From assembly GCF_900496995.4 (NCBI RefSeq), contig NC_044010.1, forward strand, positions 310,001 to 374,000: DNA of 64,000 nucleotides, read 5' to 3'. The notes beneath the pieces are model-generated. The model saw only the letters and a program-made list of their open reading frames with translations, ran no database searches and had not been told where the DNA came from. The DNA is from Aquila chrysaetos chrysaetos. Taxonomy: Eukaryota > Chordata > Aves > Accipitriformes > Accipitridae. The position numbers and the translations under genes were made by a program. Each line of letters opens with the position of its first letter. Within the stretch, counting starts at the first letter, position 1. Positions 13,761-54,482 of the stretch are shown here, piece after piece.

Positions 13761-16700
13761 TACAGATGGAGTTGTTCATGGTTTCTTTCTCCCTTTAAGC
13801 CTCTCTGCCCCTTTATGGAGGGTCATAAGTCAAATCTGAGATCTACTGAAGGAGTGATTGTTTCTTTCAAGTATTTGGTGACATGTTTCCTAACAGTAAC
13901 ATTCTAGAAGTTCAAGAGTGTGTGCTTATTCAGAGTTTCCATATTGTAAATGGTAAATCTCGGAACTACTTTTTTAACCTTCTTAAGGATCAGGATTCTT
14001 GAGACACAACTAAGTTAATAGGATACATATACTTCAGATTAATTAAGTAAAAATCTGGCTAACGACTATACAAATACACAGAAAGCAATCAGAAGAACAG
14101 TGACAAATCAAGACCTCGGCCAACCTAATCCCTCTGAATCAGCTACTCCTAAAAGAATTGAAGATGACTAATTTAGTAATTGCCCCTGTTGTACAGCACT
14201 CAATGGTGGTTCAGTTCTCTTTGGAATGCAATGCAAAGAAAAGCAGACTACTGCATAAAGGAGTACAGAAGTTAAAATGGGGAGCTTGGGGAAAGAGGAG
14301 AATTTGGGGATTAAACAATGGAATTTTGGGAATGTAGAGGATGAATTATGGGATGTTTACAAGGAATGGGAAGGATCATGTTATAGAGGAAAATGGAGAA
14401 ATGGAGGAAGGGGAGTATAAAAGATGCCATTGCACATAAGCAGGAAACTTGTCTGGCCAGTCCCTGCACTTGATCACTACAGACTGTCCTGTCTAACTGC
14501 TTTCATGTGAGTATGCTCTCTGTTTCTTCTGTGTGTGTGGTGTCGCAGCAAACTTCAAGCTGGACTTGCTGGTGAGTGGAGTAAGAAGTTTAGGAGCTAG
14601 GTACTGGAGAATCTGAGGGTCTGGAGGCCAGCTACCAGAAAGACCTGATCCACTGTTTTTTATCTGTGCCTTCAAATTCAGGGATAAAAGATTTAAGTAT
14701 TTAGAGAAAAAGTGTAGAAACCTTATCTTACCAAGGGGACAAACACAGACATACACACATCACCTCATTCCTGTTGAAACTTGAAGGAATCATTTTGATC
14801 TTGAGAATTGAGATGCTGGCATTTAATTAAAAACTAAAGGTGACCTCACAGTTCTCTGAAGCAAAGGTCATAGCATAATGCACCATCATTAATGCAACTT
14901 TTCAGAAGCCATTGGATCAGCTCTTCTGTCATTAGTTGATTGCATACTCATCATGAAATCTTGGACAGTTACCTCAAGTTAATTTTACCATACATGGCTT
15001 GAATAAATAGTGATTTCATGACAACTTGGAATTAATAAAAACTGGAAAGAAAAAAAGTAACAGAGAATCATATTAAAAGATTTTTTTATTACTATTTTAA
15101 GGAAAAATGGTACAGAAAGAAATAATAGCCACAAAAAGAAACCACCAAAGTTTCCATGCATAAAGTAAAATGTCTCAGAGAAAGTGCACCAAAAACATCT
15201 GCCTTAGACCACAATTCAAAGAAGTCACTAAAACTTTACTTTCAATTTGTTTAACTCTTGGGGACAGAGACATTCAATGGATCATAAGATCAAAATACAG
15301 TTTATTCTGAAACTGGATGACATCTTAGCTTTTCTTACAATATAAATCATATTAGCTTGCACTTGAGCCCTCCCTAAAAACAAATTTTGTCAAATATATC
15401 TATTTAAAGTACGCTTTCCTCAAGTCATACTTTTATTGGAAAATTTCTGACTGCCACTTCTCCAAAAGCATTTGCTCTCTCACAAGAGAGCAAAAAAATG
15501 TATGACTAGCTTTTGGAAGTTTTTGAAAAATACATATATAAAGATTCACAAAGGTAAATACCACTCCAGCTGACTTCATTTCAGATGTTTGTTTAAACCA
15601 TTGTCAGTTTGAGATACAGAGATTAATCTTTCTCAAGGCTCAGGTTTAACTTAACCACAGGATACATCTCATTTCTCTGAAACTCAAAATCCCTCCAGCA
15701 CAGCCCGAGTAAGGAAGAAAGTGGTTTCCTTCCTAACTGCTTGTTTTCCTTCAGACACCCCCATCTTTACCTTAGCATTAAGTATTAGCTCCATCTCTTA
15801 GCTCCATCTATGTTTTGTTTCAAGATAACATCAGTTCAAAGACACATATATAGCCCCAAAACAAGTTTTGAAGCAGCCTGTATTAACTTTGGACCACAAG
15901 ACCTGTGTTTGTGTGTGTGTTTATCTTCCTTACTCACTTTCAGAGATGTATGCGACTGAAGGTCTTAAGACCTGGAGGAGGCTTTTAGAAATGTGTACAG
16001 CATTCTGTACAAAAGGGTTTATATTCTGATTAAATCCATTTAATAGCACTGTAGGATATATATTTAAGAATTTGTTTTTACCTGTAAGCCTAGTAGTTTG
16101 AAAGCTTACCAGAAGCCCTTACTGATGGCACTGTCTGGTAAGCAGAGAGTACAGCATCTCTTCCTGAACACTACAGAGCAACAGTTGCCCAGTGTTGGGG
16201 CAGTAGCTCCTACCCCTGCCTACCTTTAGCATGCTGGAGAGGCTGACAGGGATAAGCGGCCAAGGGGCAGCAAAAGCAGCAGCAGGATGGCAGTCACTGG
16301 AACGCTGTCTGGCTGTGCTGGGTGGAGACTGACAAATTACAGACAAAGATTTGCTGTGCTCTGCCAATGTTAACCAGAAAACTGTGTGCCCCTGGAGTTA
16401 AAAGTGTGGAAAACAGAGCTCTACAGGGATACCGTTCCTGTCATTTGAGGGGGGAACACACTGTCAGCATGTGGTAGAGGGAATTAAAATAATCAAGTAA
16501 GAGCTGCTTGCCTCTTAGTTATGTTGCAGTGAGTGACATATTTTAAAATTCTAAGTTTTAATATGTAGCAACCATAAAGGTATATATTTCACATAGATAC
16601 AAGAGAACTGTGTCCAAAGGGATTGGAAGTAGAGATTACTGCTAGAAGCTGAAATTCTGGGATAGGAGAGTGTCTTGTGGGACAAATGCTGGCTTATGGA

Positions 16701-17759
16701 TCAGCTCAGGCACTGCATTTCTGCCATAAAAGCCCGTATTGGGTGAATTTGCATGAATGACCATTGCCTATGTGTGTGAATGGAAAAACAGTTACCAGAA
16801 ATCAGATCAAAGAAAGGACAGGTGGGTGCTGAGACACAGCATGTAAAAGTCTCCCAAGAATACATAAGGTGTGGAGACGCTCAGTCCTGTGCATCCACAA
16901 GAAGAGAAAAACTCAGAACATCAAGAAATCAAGAATCTCAAGTCTGTCAGGGCCCCCAGCCCACAATGATACCAACAGTGGGTTGTATAACTTAGACCAC
17001 ATCCTAGGATATAGTGACTTCTATGTACAAATATAACAGAATTATATAAACAGCTGCTGAAAAATGGACCCTAAAGGACCTTTCTGAGCTCAGTTAGAAA
17101 CCTCTGGCATGATAACCCTTTGGTCCTGGAATGGGCCTCCCAGCTCTTGCTCTGAACAGGTAACTGTCAGTGAGTGTCTGAGTGTGAGGCAATAATTGAG
17201 CATACTGTGTGAATAGTTATCTGCTATTAATAATAACTTGATTCTATTAACAATTTTACTAGTAAAAGGTGATCTAATAAACACTGATTGTGATCTTTTT
17301 CTCCCCTGATGTGAACATCTATCAGAAAAATTTACAGTTCTGCTCATGAAACCATTCTGTCCTTGCTTGACTTTAGGATTAGCACAGGCTCATCAGTAGT
17401 TGTCTGCCTGAGTCCCATTTGTACCTCACTTGACCAATAAATATTCTATTAATACTGTTCATTCCCCCTTCACTGACCTGCCTCCCTTGCATTTTGTTGG
17501 TCGCGGTGTCAGGAAATCTGAGATTTTGCGTGTTCACAGGGCAGAGTCCATTGTCAAGTACCAGGTGAAAATGCTGCATGGTTTCTATGGAGTAAGGTCT
17601 TTTTGTCTACTCTACAGCAATCTTCTCTTGTTCATATTCAGATTTACTTTTCTGGATAGTTTCAGGAAACAGAGGTGGTTGTAGTTCTACCACATCTTGC
17701 ACTATGTATTCTCTATGTTTTTATGGCAAAAGTATGATTTATACAGAAGGTCTGTTGTG
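13761..17759. other. Intergenic, no gene seen
   Basis: AT-rich sequence with no recognised exon or repeat. Small open frames on both strands have no family signature. Confidence 0.45.
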
Positions 17760-18340
17760 GTAATTACTGAATTATGGGGCAAGGGATTTAAGGGGACCAC
17801 CTCAGTCATCAAGTCTACACTTGTGTTAACTGAAGGAAACATGCCCAGTAATTCCTTTCAGTGATTATGACCTTGGTCATTACTAGAAAAGTATCTTTCT
17901 GTTACCATTTTTATTGGAAGCTTATTTCAGGGCCTTATTTTTCTGATCGTTAGAAGCCTCCTTGTGACATCCAGTCTTACATGTCTTCACAGCAACTTTA
18001 TACTTTTCTTCACATTATACAGTCCTTGTTCCAGTTAGTGTTAACCTGTCTGAAAATACTTAGAAACAGAAGGGTTTTTTTAGACTGACATTTTTTGTTA
18101 GTCTCTTCATCACCCTTTGACTGTAAGATGGACTCTGTATTTCCCTGATCATCCCTGAAGCCCTTCTTTGTATTGTTCCAACTCTGGTACATCATTTTGG
18201 TTATAAGTGAGTAAAATAGTTTACTGTAAAAAATACTCTGTAGAGTGATCTTAATAATACCCTATCTGTACCGCAAATTCTCAACTGATACAGCCTAGAA
18301 TTGCATTTGCCTTTTTTTAAATATTGATGTGGTTCCTGTT
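17760..18340 (-). mobile_element. Ancient CR1/L3-like LINE relic
   Basis: Phrases such as CCCTGAAGCCCTTCTTTGTA and the following TTCCAACTCTGG echo the antisense 3' UTR/ORF2 region of old CR1 elements. Overall similarity is weak and the ends are vague. This is a tentative call. Confidence 0.3.
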
Positions 18341-21300
18341 CATTGATTGAAGCATGACAAGATCTAGGCATTTTTCTTCCTTTTCTTTAGTAATGTATTT
18401 CATCCAGACACCTTACCCTCATCCTCAAATTATCTCCTTCCTCCTTGGCACTGTTGATGCATCCTAACCTTGCATCACCAGCCCAGCTTACTCTTCCCAC
18501 TGTCTTAAGCCAGCACCATGCTTATTTCAGTAGATTGTCTTGACCATTTTATCTTCCAAAAAGTCCAGTAGTACCACAGCCCTGTGCCAGTACAGGTGAG
18601 GTACCCGTTCCCATTCTCACCCATCCCTCTAACTATGACTTTCTCTGCTTCACCTCTGTTGCTCAGAAGATGGTCTGTAACAAATGTTTTCCATGTTTCC
18701 TTTCCCATCCTCTAAAAGGGGCTGTACTGCCTTCTTTGTTGCTTACCCTGCATCAATGTGCGTGCCTGGAATCCTGCAAAGGCTCCTGTGTAGTCCAGGT
18801 TATCCAGCACAGAGCTTGCTAATGGGTCTTCTTAGCCACCTCCACTACAACTGCTTCCTAAGAGATCTCGCACTAGACAGCTCTGTATTGCCAGGTCTTG
18901 AAAACTCTTTTAGAAGGTTTTTTACAGACCACAAGGAAGGACTTTTCTTGCTGACTTCCTACTCTTTATACTTCATATTCATGTGCATGGGGAGGGATTC
19001 TTCATGCTGCCATGGGGATGAATCCTGGCAGGTGTCAAGAAGATCAGGGAGCTCTTTAGCTGCAGGAGAGGTAGATGGGAGGGAGACCCTGTGGGTACCC
19101 CTACACTGCACAATAAGCAAGCAAACTCAAGCACTTAACCTCTGTCTGTGGCTCAGGTGCTGGTTCAGTCTCTAGCTTTGCTTTGACCCACTTCAAGGGA
19201 AATATGATATAGAGGGAATTAATCCTACGCAATGTGGGTGCAAGTCAGTCTGTGCCACTTGATGCCAGACCCAGGAATCAGTCCCTGACCAGCTTTTACT
19301 TAGCGCTGTAGACAATATTTGTGCTGATTGCTTCAAAAATGAGATGAGACTCTAACCACATCCTTCGTTGTTTGCTCCAGGAGATGAAAGCCCAAGTGTC
19401 TCCATGGTATTTCTGTCTTAGGTGAGTCTGTGTGAAAGCAGTCCCTACATGCTTCTCAGCTGTGGGGTCCTGCCACATGAGTCTTCCATCTACTCTCGCT
19501 GCACTACCCATGGGTGGTAACCATGCAGCCTGCTTCAAAGCCACGCTGCAAGAACACCCTTATGCGTGTCAGTTCCCTATGCTACATTTCTTTGCAAATG
19601 CAAAGTGGTAGGACTGAGGAGCATCAGAAGAGAAGAGAGAACCCTCTCTTCTACCCTACTAATCTCTCACTATACCTATGATATGATATAAGCTGGAGAT
19701 TTCCTTATGGAACAGTGAGCTATTTATTGGCTGCTCCCACCATGTATGTCCATTTTTCAGGAAGGTAAGTATCTCCTGTATGTGGACAGATCCTGAGAAC
19801 AACAAAGCTTCACTCTGTGCTCCAACCGGATTGGAGCCCTCCCCCATATCTACTTCTCTTCTTCCTTCCTTGCAAGCTGGAAAACAGTGGGCTCCGCCCA
19901 CCTCTTAATTTTTGCTCATCCCAGTAAGGAGAACTGAATCAACACCAGATTTTTCTTGCAAAAGAAGCAAGAAGTAATCCTTTAGCCAGAAGGTACCACT
20001 AGAGCTGACAACAGGAGCCCCTGGAAGGAAGTGCTGCTTGGGGAGCAGTATGTCTTGAAGCGCCTACTTGGCAAACACAGAAACAGCTGTGAACCAGTAT
20101 CCTCAGACCCCATTTTCATTTCTGTGAAGAAATAGACTTCATTCTACTCTCAGAATGTATAGTAGGGAACTGAGGGAATTGATACTAGTATGATGCTTCT
20201 CATGCAGCACAGGATTTTCTTCTTGTGTTCTCATGCACTCTGACTGCAAAATTTCACAGTTTATTAGGGCTCATGTGAGGGTCTTCTATTTCTTTCAGAT
20301 TCTAGACACCAATACCTGTTACATCTTCCTGTCCAAAGGTGTGGACTAAGCAGTGTCATTGCAACTTCATATGCAATATGATTTTTAGTTACAGAGTTGT
20401 AAAGTTTGTTCTCAACCACACAAGGCTGAGTCTTGTCCCCAGCCCATTCTGTTGCATACCTCCAGTCCACAAGGGTTGTTTTTTGTCCATCTTCTCAGGC
20501 TTTTCTGATGGGGAAGCCAATTCTGAAAGAACCTTCACAAGCAACAGAAACCATGCAGAAGCCCCAGAAACTCATGTGAAGTCAAAAAAAGAGCACCAAG
20601 AATTCAGCAACATAAGTTCACATTGGGAAAACTAAACTTAAAGTAAATATAATTCAGTATTTCTTCATAAGTCTTGAAGTCATTCCTAGTCCTCCAGACC
20701 CACTTGAAGACCTGCTGTCAGCTGCTCTTGTTTCAAACTTTCAGTTCCCCCTCTTTGCTCTGTTACAGATTTTTGCTGTCATGACCAATTCCTTGTGGAG
20801 AAGAGAGCATTTCCTTCTAAGGCCAACAGTGGAAATACAGTGTGGAAAGCTGTCCTGGGAAAGCACCACTTCTGAAAAGGCGGGGATGGACCTGGCTTAT
20901 AAGTGGCCAGGGAAAGAAGTGAAGAACGGAGAGAGATTGACCGAGGAGGGGTAAGTGGGTTCCTCAGAGAAGAAGGGTTTCATCCATCTGAGGAAGGAGC
21001 AGAACTTCTGGATACGTAGACCAAGATGTTTGTGCTTACTGGAGATAGTGCTGGTTTTTCTTCTGCTATCTGAGCATAGATGGTGTCCCAGAATGCCCCT
21101 CTATCCAGACAAAGGATACCAACAGTAATGATGGGCTGTGCAATGGTAACCAATGGGTTACTTTTCCATATAGGAACATTCTGTGTCCAAGTCTAGTGAG
21201 AAGATATCCTTAAGGTCCTGCACAAACTTTGCTAGGTAGGTACTGCTGGATGACAGATGTGGTGTCATGTTGCTTTTTCCACAGCAGTCTGACCCAAGGT

Positions 21301-22187
21301 TACACTGCTGCAAGGTTATACTAGACCTTGAACAGGCAGACAAAGCCCAGTGAGAAGGAGAAGAGGTTGCAGAGCTTGTTGGTGTACTAAGGACCTAACA
21401 GCTTGGACGTCACTGAACTTGGGATTGTGGATAAACACCAGATAGATGCCATCAAACGAAAAGAGTATGTGTGTCAGTGTCATAAAGAGGATTGTGTGTT
21501 TAGACTGGTGTAAACAGGTAGCACTCTGCAACTTGTTCCAGTTGCCAAGAATTAGTCAAGTAGCTACCATTTGATTAAATTCATCATTCTAGAGTGAATG
21601 AGAGACTAGGCAGAACTACCAGCAATGGTCATACATAACCTGAAACAAAAAGAAACTTAGCAGAGGAAACAGGAAGTCCTGTAATTAGCATCCTAAGGAA
21701 GATGGTCTTTCAAGAGCTTCTGCCTATACAGTTCTCAAGTTTTGACTGAATAAGGAAACCCTGAGCAGTGCTTGCCTCAAAGACAGAGCGGGTGTCATTT
21801 TCTACTCACAGAATTACCGCTAGTGATAAATGCCATCTCTGTTGATTTTATAGTGAGAGTACAATTTCTCCCAAGGAGATGGATGGGCTACAAATTGAGG
21901 GATTTTCTTTGCCTTTTTCTCTTCCAAAGTGATTCATAAAATGACCAAAGTTTTGCACTTTCACATTTCTTTGTCAGGTGAGAAATAACCATTTTGCGTA
22001 CTGCTCTACCCTTACCGCCAGTGTAGGTCTCATAGTAAAACAAGGCAATACTGATGATGACATCAGAAGCGCAGTCATCCTTCATATAAGGTCACAGGCA
22101 CAATTTTCAAATTTTATTGGAGGTTTTGGTTCTTTCAGATTTGAGATGAATCTGTTGATAATGTCTAAAAAGGTGAACAATATTTCT
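18341..22187. other. Intergenic upstream of the SRCR gene
   Basis: No recognised gene. Two adjoining minus-strand open frames (about 21,316-21,531 and 21,158-21,343) look somewhat protein-like but match no family I know. A TTATAA at 20,898 followed by a GTAAGT donor at 20,951 could in principle mark a noncoding first exon of the receptor gene, but nothing else supports it. Confidence 0.4.
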
Positions 22188-22233
22188 ATTGGCTCCTTAA
22201 TGTAGTTCATGCTAGCATGTGAATCTATATATT
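22188..22233 (+). promoter_or_regulatory. Possible core promoter of the SRCR receptor gene
   Basis: An inverted CCAAT box (ATTGG at 22,188) lies about 37 bases upstream of a TATA-like CTATATATTT (22,225-22,233). The latter is about 100 bases before the start codon, so transcription could start near 22,255-22,265. The motif order and spacing are conventional, but such AT-rich matches arise easily by chance. Confidence 0.3.
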
Positions 22234-22333
22234 TCCTCCTTTGTAGTCATCTGTGAGACACAGAGAAGCCCATGCAGAGTTTGGTCTAGGCAGCACCTAA
22301 CAGACAGTGAAGTTTCATCTGTCTGCAATCAGG

Positions 22334-49688
<27,355 letters not shown>

Positions 49689-52058
49689 TAGAGGTTGCTG
49701 AGCTGTACTGACCACTTTTGGAAATACACCTCTGTTCATAAAATGCTAATTGGGTACTAGTAGAACAACCTGCATTTAGGATTAGTTTACCTAAGTTTGG
49801 CTTTTTTGCAGAGAAGTGATTACATACTGAGAAGATATACAGGCATGACTGTTAAGAAAATCTTTGTAATTTCCTGTATAATTTCTTGTTGCCAAGACTG
49901 CCTGGACACTTTTTGTGTTTTATTTCTAAATATTTTCATTGTAATTTTTTTTTTCTACTGAGATAACATATCGTGACATTTTCTTATTATAAACTGTTTA
50001 AAGATCTCCTCTCAAATTTATGCTTCTCTTCGCAGATACACAGGACAGCTTTCTGGAGATTGTTAGGAATGGAGACTGAACTGCAAGAAAATCATCAAAG
50101 TTCTGTTTCATCTTTTGGATATTCTTACTTGTCACACAGAATGTGAGGACTAGAATTAATTTTCTAGATAGTGCTTTGTGAGATGAGAAACTCAGCAAGA
50201 AGTTATTCTTGTCCTCACTTTAGATGCAGCTCTGCCATTTGAATTATGTACAAGAGAATCACACATTCGATTGGAGGGAAAAGCTTCTCTTCTCTTTCCT
50301 CCCTCCATAGCATGATGACTTATTGTCTCCCAAAGTCATACCAATTACATAGTAAGAGAAAGTTTAATTTCTTTCCATAAATGGCAAGTGATGGTCATAC
50401 CTATACATGCCTGTCATGTCATTTCTTTTAATCGTATCAAGGCAGACTGAAAAAGTCCACATGTTGATGGAATAGAAGTTGAAGTATTGTTGTCTTGGCT
50501 CATAATGAAATTTCTTTCAGGTCTTGAAACAAAAAGCCTCCCTTGCATTCTGTCATCTCTCTTGGACTCCACTTATCCCTCAAAACCTGAGCCCTACCCT
50601 TCCAGTAGGCACTCCCTCTCCACCCAAGAAAGCTGCTAATTTATTCAAGAATGTGAAGGAAATTTTTTATAAACCTTATTCAGATCAACTAAGTATCTCA
50701 AAAGAAAAAGGTCTGAAACTTCAACATGGGTATGATTTTTGGCATCAGAGGTTAAATGTAGTGGAAATGCAGGCTGTTGAGAATTTGCCTAGAGCATGCC
50801 AGTGTAATGATGTGTCTAGAAGAAATACCTGCAAGAGTCACCATAAACTAGATGAGACTTATTTGTACATAAAAACAACAGTTGTTCTAGCCATCACGAT
50901 ACATCAAGAAATGCGAGTTTGTCCCAGACAGCTGAGAAAACACACAGACAAGCAAATCCTTTCCCAAACAATCTCACTATCCTCATTAGCCCAGCATCAG
51001 GACACCTTACAACACTGTGCCAAGGACTGAGGCAGAAGAGATTGCACTGAGATGAACTGAATACTTCTTTGTATTCAGTGAGTATCCTGGCAAATCTATG
51101 CTTCCCTGGCTGTCTCCCTCTCCGCACAGAATGAAGTGAGATCAATATCACGAGAGCACAGGAGTACTCTGTACTGCTATGATTCTGTGATGCATAGGAT
51201 GTTTCTATCTGTGTAACTTTATCCTTTCCAAGCCAGATGGGAAGTAGTGAGGAGGAAATTCAAAAGGAAAGACAAGTCTGGCAAAGACAAGACACTTTGT
51301 TAAAAGAAATCCTAAGGGAAAGGAACCACCTTAACGTTTAGCTCCAGGCAAGAGTGGTTTACTTCTTCCCTGGTTAAACCTAGGATCACAGGAGGACATA
51401 AAGCCATCGCAGCAGCCAAGTCTTTGAGAAAAGAATTCTTACTGATTGTTTCTCCTGCAGCATCAGCAAGACCTGACAGGCATGCTACAGGCATGCTGTG
51501 AGACACAGAAGGAGAGAAACACATATATCCATGTAATTTAACTGCATCACGCCATCTGCTTTTCCTGGCTCACTAATAGAAAAACTAGAGGGGAAATAGA
51601 GAGTGTTTGCCAGGAATAGGAAAAGGCAGCAGAAACTGACAGGGGCAACCAATTCTGCGCCAGAAATAGGTGTAGCAGACTACTTATCCCTGTCAGAATT
51701 ACCGATACAGAACAGGACATCCCCTCCCTGGGTGCACTGGGCTGGGCTCCAGCGACCGGGAAGGAGGAATCCCCTGGGCATCAGAGATGGCAACAACTGA
51801 TGTCATTGGCATGATCCAGTTCAGCTGAGTACTCCCCAGGTGACCATATATAAGGGCATATAATCCTCATTGTGGCAAGTGGACTGATCTTGGAAATATG
51901 CCCACAGTGTTCAAATTTGTAACCAAAAGCCTACAGCATTATGGATGCACCTGAATGGGACCTGTCCAATGAAATTTTTAGGATAATTGGAGTAATCGGT
52001 TTGAAAGCATATTAACAGAACACAAGAATAATAAGAGACGTAAAGTGGCTTAACTGTG
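49689..52058. other. 3' flank of the SRCR gene
   Basis: The 3' UTR presumably starts here but no strong poly(A) signal is seen in the first 1 kb. A good acceptor (AAATTTCTTTCAG) ends at 50,520, ahead of a 500-base open stretch that could be an alternative terminal exon or 3' UTR exon. In the receptor's phase it would add a different short tail. Otherwise no gene is recognised. Confidence 0.4.
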
Positions 52059-52631
52059 TGTCCTGGTTTTGGCTGGGATAGAGTTAATTTTCTTTCTAGT
52101 AGCTGGTACAGTGTTATGTTTTGGATTTAATATGAGAAGAATGTGATAACACACTGATGTTTTCAGTTGTTGCTAAGCAGTGTTTATACTAAGTCAAGGA
52201 TTTTTCAGCTTCTCATGCCCAGCCAGCAAGAAGGCTGGAGGGGCACAAGGAGTTGGGAGGGGACACAGCCAGGGCAGCTGACCCAAACTGGCCATTCCAT
52301 ACCATGGGATGTCATGCCCAGTATATAAACTGGGGGGAGTTGGCCTGGGGGGGAATCACTGCTCAGGAACTGACTGGGCATCGGTCGGCGAGTGGTGAGC
52401 AATTGCATTGTGCATCACTTGTTTTGTATCTTCCAATCCTTTTATTATTATTATTATTATCATTATTATTTTCTTCCTTTCTGTCCTATTAAACTGTTCT
52501 TATCTCAACCCACAAGTTTTACCTTTTTCCTTCCGATTCTCTCCCCCATCCCACAGTGTCGTGGTTTAACCCCAGCCAGCAACTAAGCACCATGCAGCCG
52601 CTTGCTCACATCCACCCCCCGCCACAGTGTC
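52059..52631 (+). mobile_element. Solo LTR, avian ERVL-type, with its end segment in opposite orientation
   Basis: Starts TGTCCTGGTTTTGGCTGGGA and runs through AGTATATAAACTGGGGGGAG (TATA box), a (TTA)n tract at about 52,440-52,470 and CTATTAAACTGTTCTTATCTC. From about 52,557 the sequence is the reverse complement of this family's own 3' terminus (TGTCGTGGTTTAACCCCAGC), and the 10-mer CCACAGTGTC flanks that part at 52,551 and 52,622. No internal retroviral region is attached. Confidence 0.9.
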
Positions 52632-53990
52632 TGGCTCCAATGCCCATCCAGACTCTCCAGATTATAAAGGCTGAATGTCAGAACTGTGTTGTCAAGCTTA
52701 TTAAGGGCCAGATTCCTGCAACAACTGTAAATTAAAAGGATATCTGTACTTCAGATTACTACATATAAAATCCTATGTGATTTCAAAATTCCTTTAATTT
52801 TCCGTACTATCTTTCTCTCTCTTTATATAAATACATATAATATGTAATATAAAGAGTAATTCTGAGCCAGTTTGGCTTCTCCCAAGGGAAAACTGAACCT
52901 CTTGATTGTTTATAGTATCAGTGAATGAAGAATTGAATAAAGTCAAGTGGATAAAACTCCTAGAAGGACTCAAAATCATTTAGAAAGTATGTATTGATTA
53001 CAGCTGTTAATAATGTTGGCCCATCCTTACAATGTCATTTCAGAACTACATGTGAAACAGCACATTTCCTTTCCAAGGCTAGATATATAATGATCAATCA
53101 ATATAGTTTCATAGGTGAAAGTGTTAAAGACAAACAGTTCTACTATAATGAACATCTATTTTTCTAACACATAGAAGTTTGTAAGCAACCATAGTTCTAT
53201 GCTCGAAACTGTTATAATCTCAACATTTAAAATCTGTTGTCTAAAGTTAGACACATTCATATTTTAACTTCTGACGAGGAACAGGCCCATTTTCAGAGCT
53301 CCTGAGTGCTTGGAAACCTGTAAAACCCAGTGGGAGATGCCTATCCAAGAGCTGAATTTAGCCCAGCGTACTCAATATGGTTCACTGATGTAAGGGAGGA
53401 AGCAAAGACCAAGGAGCTGAGTCTGTAGATGTACCTCGGTTACTTCAAAGAGCAAATACTGAATGGTGGAAGAAGTATACTGCACTTCCTGATCAGGCAG
53501 CATGAAAGATGAAATTCACTTCTCTAAGGCCAAACTGCAATTATCTCTGCACACGAGGAGTCACCCGAGGAAAGAGGTGATGGAATTCGCATGGGCTGCG
53601 TGCTTTTGGAAGAGCCGACTTTGTGCTGTTGCCCATGTACAGAAGCCATGCTTAAAATAGTGAAATGAACTTACCGAGTACATCAAAAAGGAGATGGGAA
53701 GTCGCAAGGTAAGTGTTTTGCCGCCGTGTGCTATATGCTGCAGTGGGATATTGGAATATACTTGGGAAGACTTTTAAATATCATGAAAGGAGACAGAAAG
53801 AGACTTACAGATTATCTGACTGATGTGTGCAACACAATACCAAAAAAGAAGGGTAATACAAGAAAAGGAAAAACAGTGATCGTCTCTTTGTTTTGGATTG
53901 CCGCGTAAGAAAATTCTTAAAAATGTCAGTGCATTTAGAAAGAATGGTTCATAACCGCATGATTTTTCCAGCTAGCAAGAACTTCAATTT
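52632..53990. other. Intergenic between the SRCR gene and GSTK1
   Basis: AT-rich, no gene seen. A consensus donor (AAGGTAAGTG) at about 53,709 could close a noncoding exon, but no partner is visible. Confidence 0.45.
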
Positions 53991-54009
53991 GCTACCCCAA
54001 CCGGTTAGT

Positions 54010-54416
54010 TTTCGGGGGGGATTTTTTTGCCCCTTCTTCCCCCCCCCCCGCCAGTTCCCCCCCCCCCTCCGCCGGCCGCGGCAGGGAAGCCGCGCTGCCG
54101 GGAGAACATGCCGGCCCGCTCGGCCGAGTCAGCTGCCGGCTCCCCTCCTCGGGAGCCTCCTCTCCTCCCGCCGCCCCATGGAGAAGGGCTCGGGCTCCCC
54201 CCACCCCTCCTCTTCCTCCCGAGCCGGCCTTCCGCGGGGAGACGGCGGCAAAGGGCACCTCACAGCTGGGAGCGGGGCCGGGGCGGGAAGGAGCTAACGA
54301 GGAGGGAGGAAGGAAGGAAGGGCTCTCGGCCTCCACCGCCCCTCGCCCGCCCCGGGGGAGGTGCGGCTGCAGCCGGGTCGCGCTGGGGGGCGGGAGCGGG
54401 GCGGGACGGGACGGCG
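54010..54416 (+). promoter_or_regulatory. CpG-island promoter of GSTK1
   Basis: Abrupt switch to very GC- and CpG-rich sequence that continues into intron 1 to about 54,860. GC boxes of Sp1 type (GGGGGCGGGAGCGGGGCGGG) lie within 35 bases of the start codon, and no TATA box is seen. This is typical of a broadly expressed gene. C-runs occur at 54,040-54,067. Confidence 0.75.
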
Positions 54417-54482
54417 ATGGCGCGGACGCTCGTGGAGCTCTTTTACGATGTGGTGTCCCCTTACTCCTGGCTGGGGTTTGAG
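54417..54482 (+). CDS. GSTK1: GSTK1 exon 1
   Basis: ATG in GC-rich context (GGCGATGGC). It encodes MARTLVELFYDVVSPYSWLG then FE and ends in phase 0 at GTGAGG. It carries the catalytic SPYSW motif of kappa GSTs. Confidence 0.95.

Noticed and set aside
4355-16000. A second taste-receptor gene or relic in the intergenic desert
   Set aside because: No TM3, TM6 or TM7 hallmark of TAS2R was found in any frame here.
18684-19175. 163-codon plus-strand open frame with hydrophobic stretches
   Set aside because: No family motif, no consistent splice context, and low-confidence composition. Left as intergenic.
50524-51030. 168-codon open frame as an independent gene
   Set aside because: No ATG at its start, no domain, and one or two such frames are expected by chance in 64 kb on six frames. 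Kept only as a possible alternative exon.
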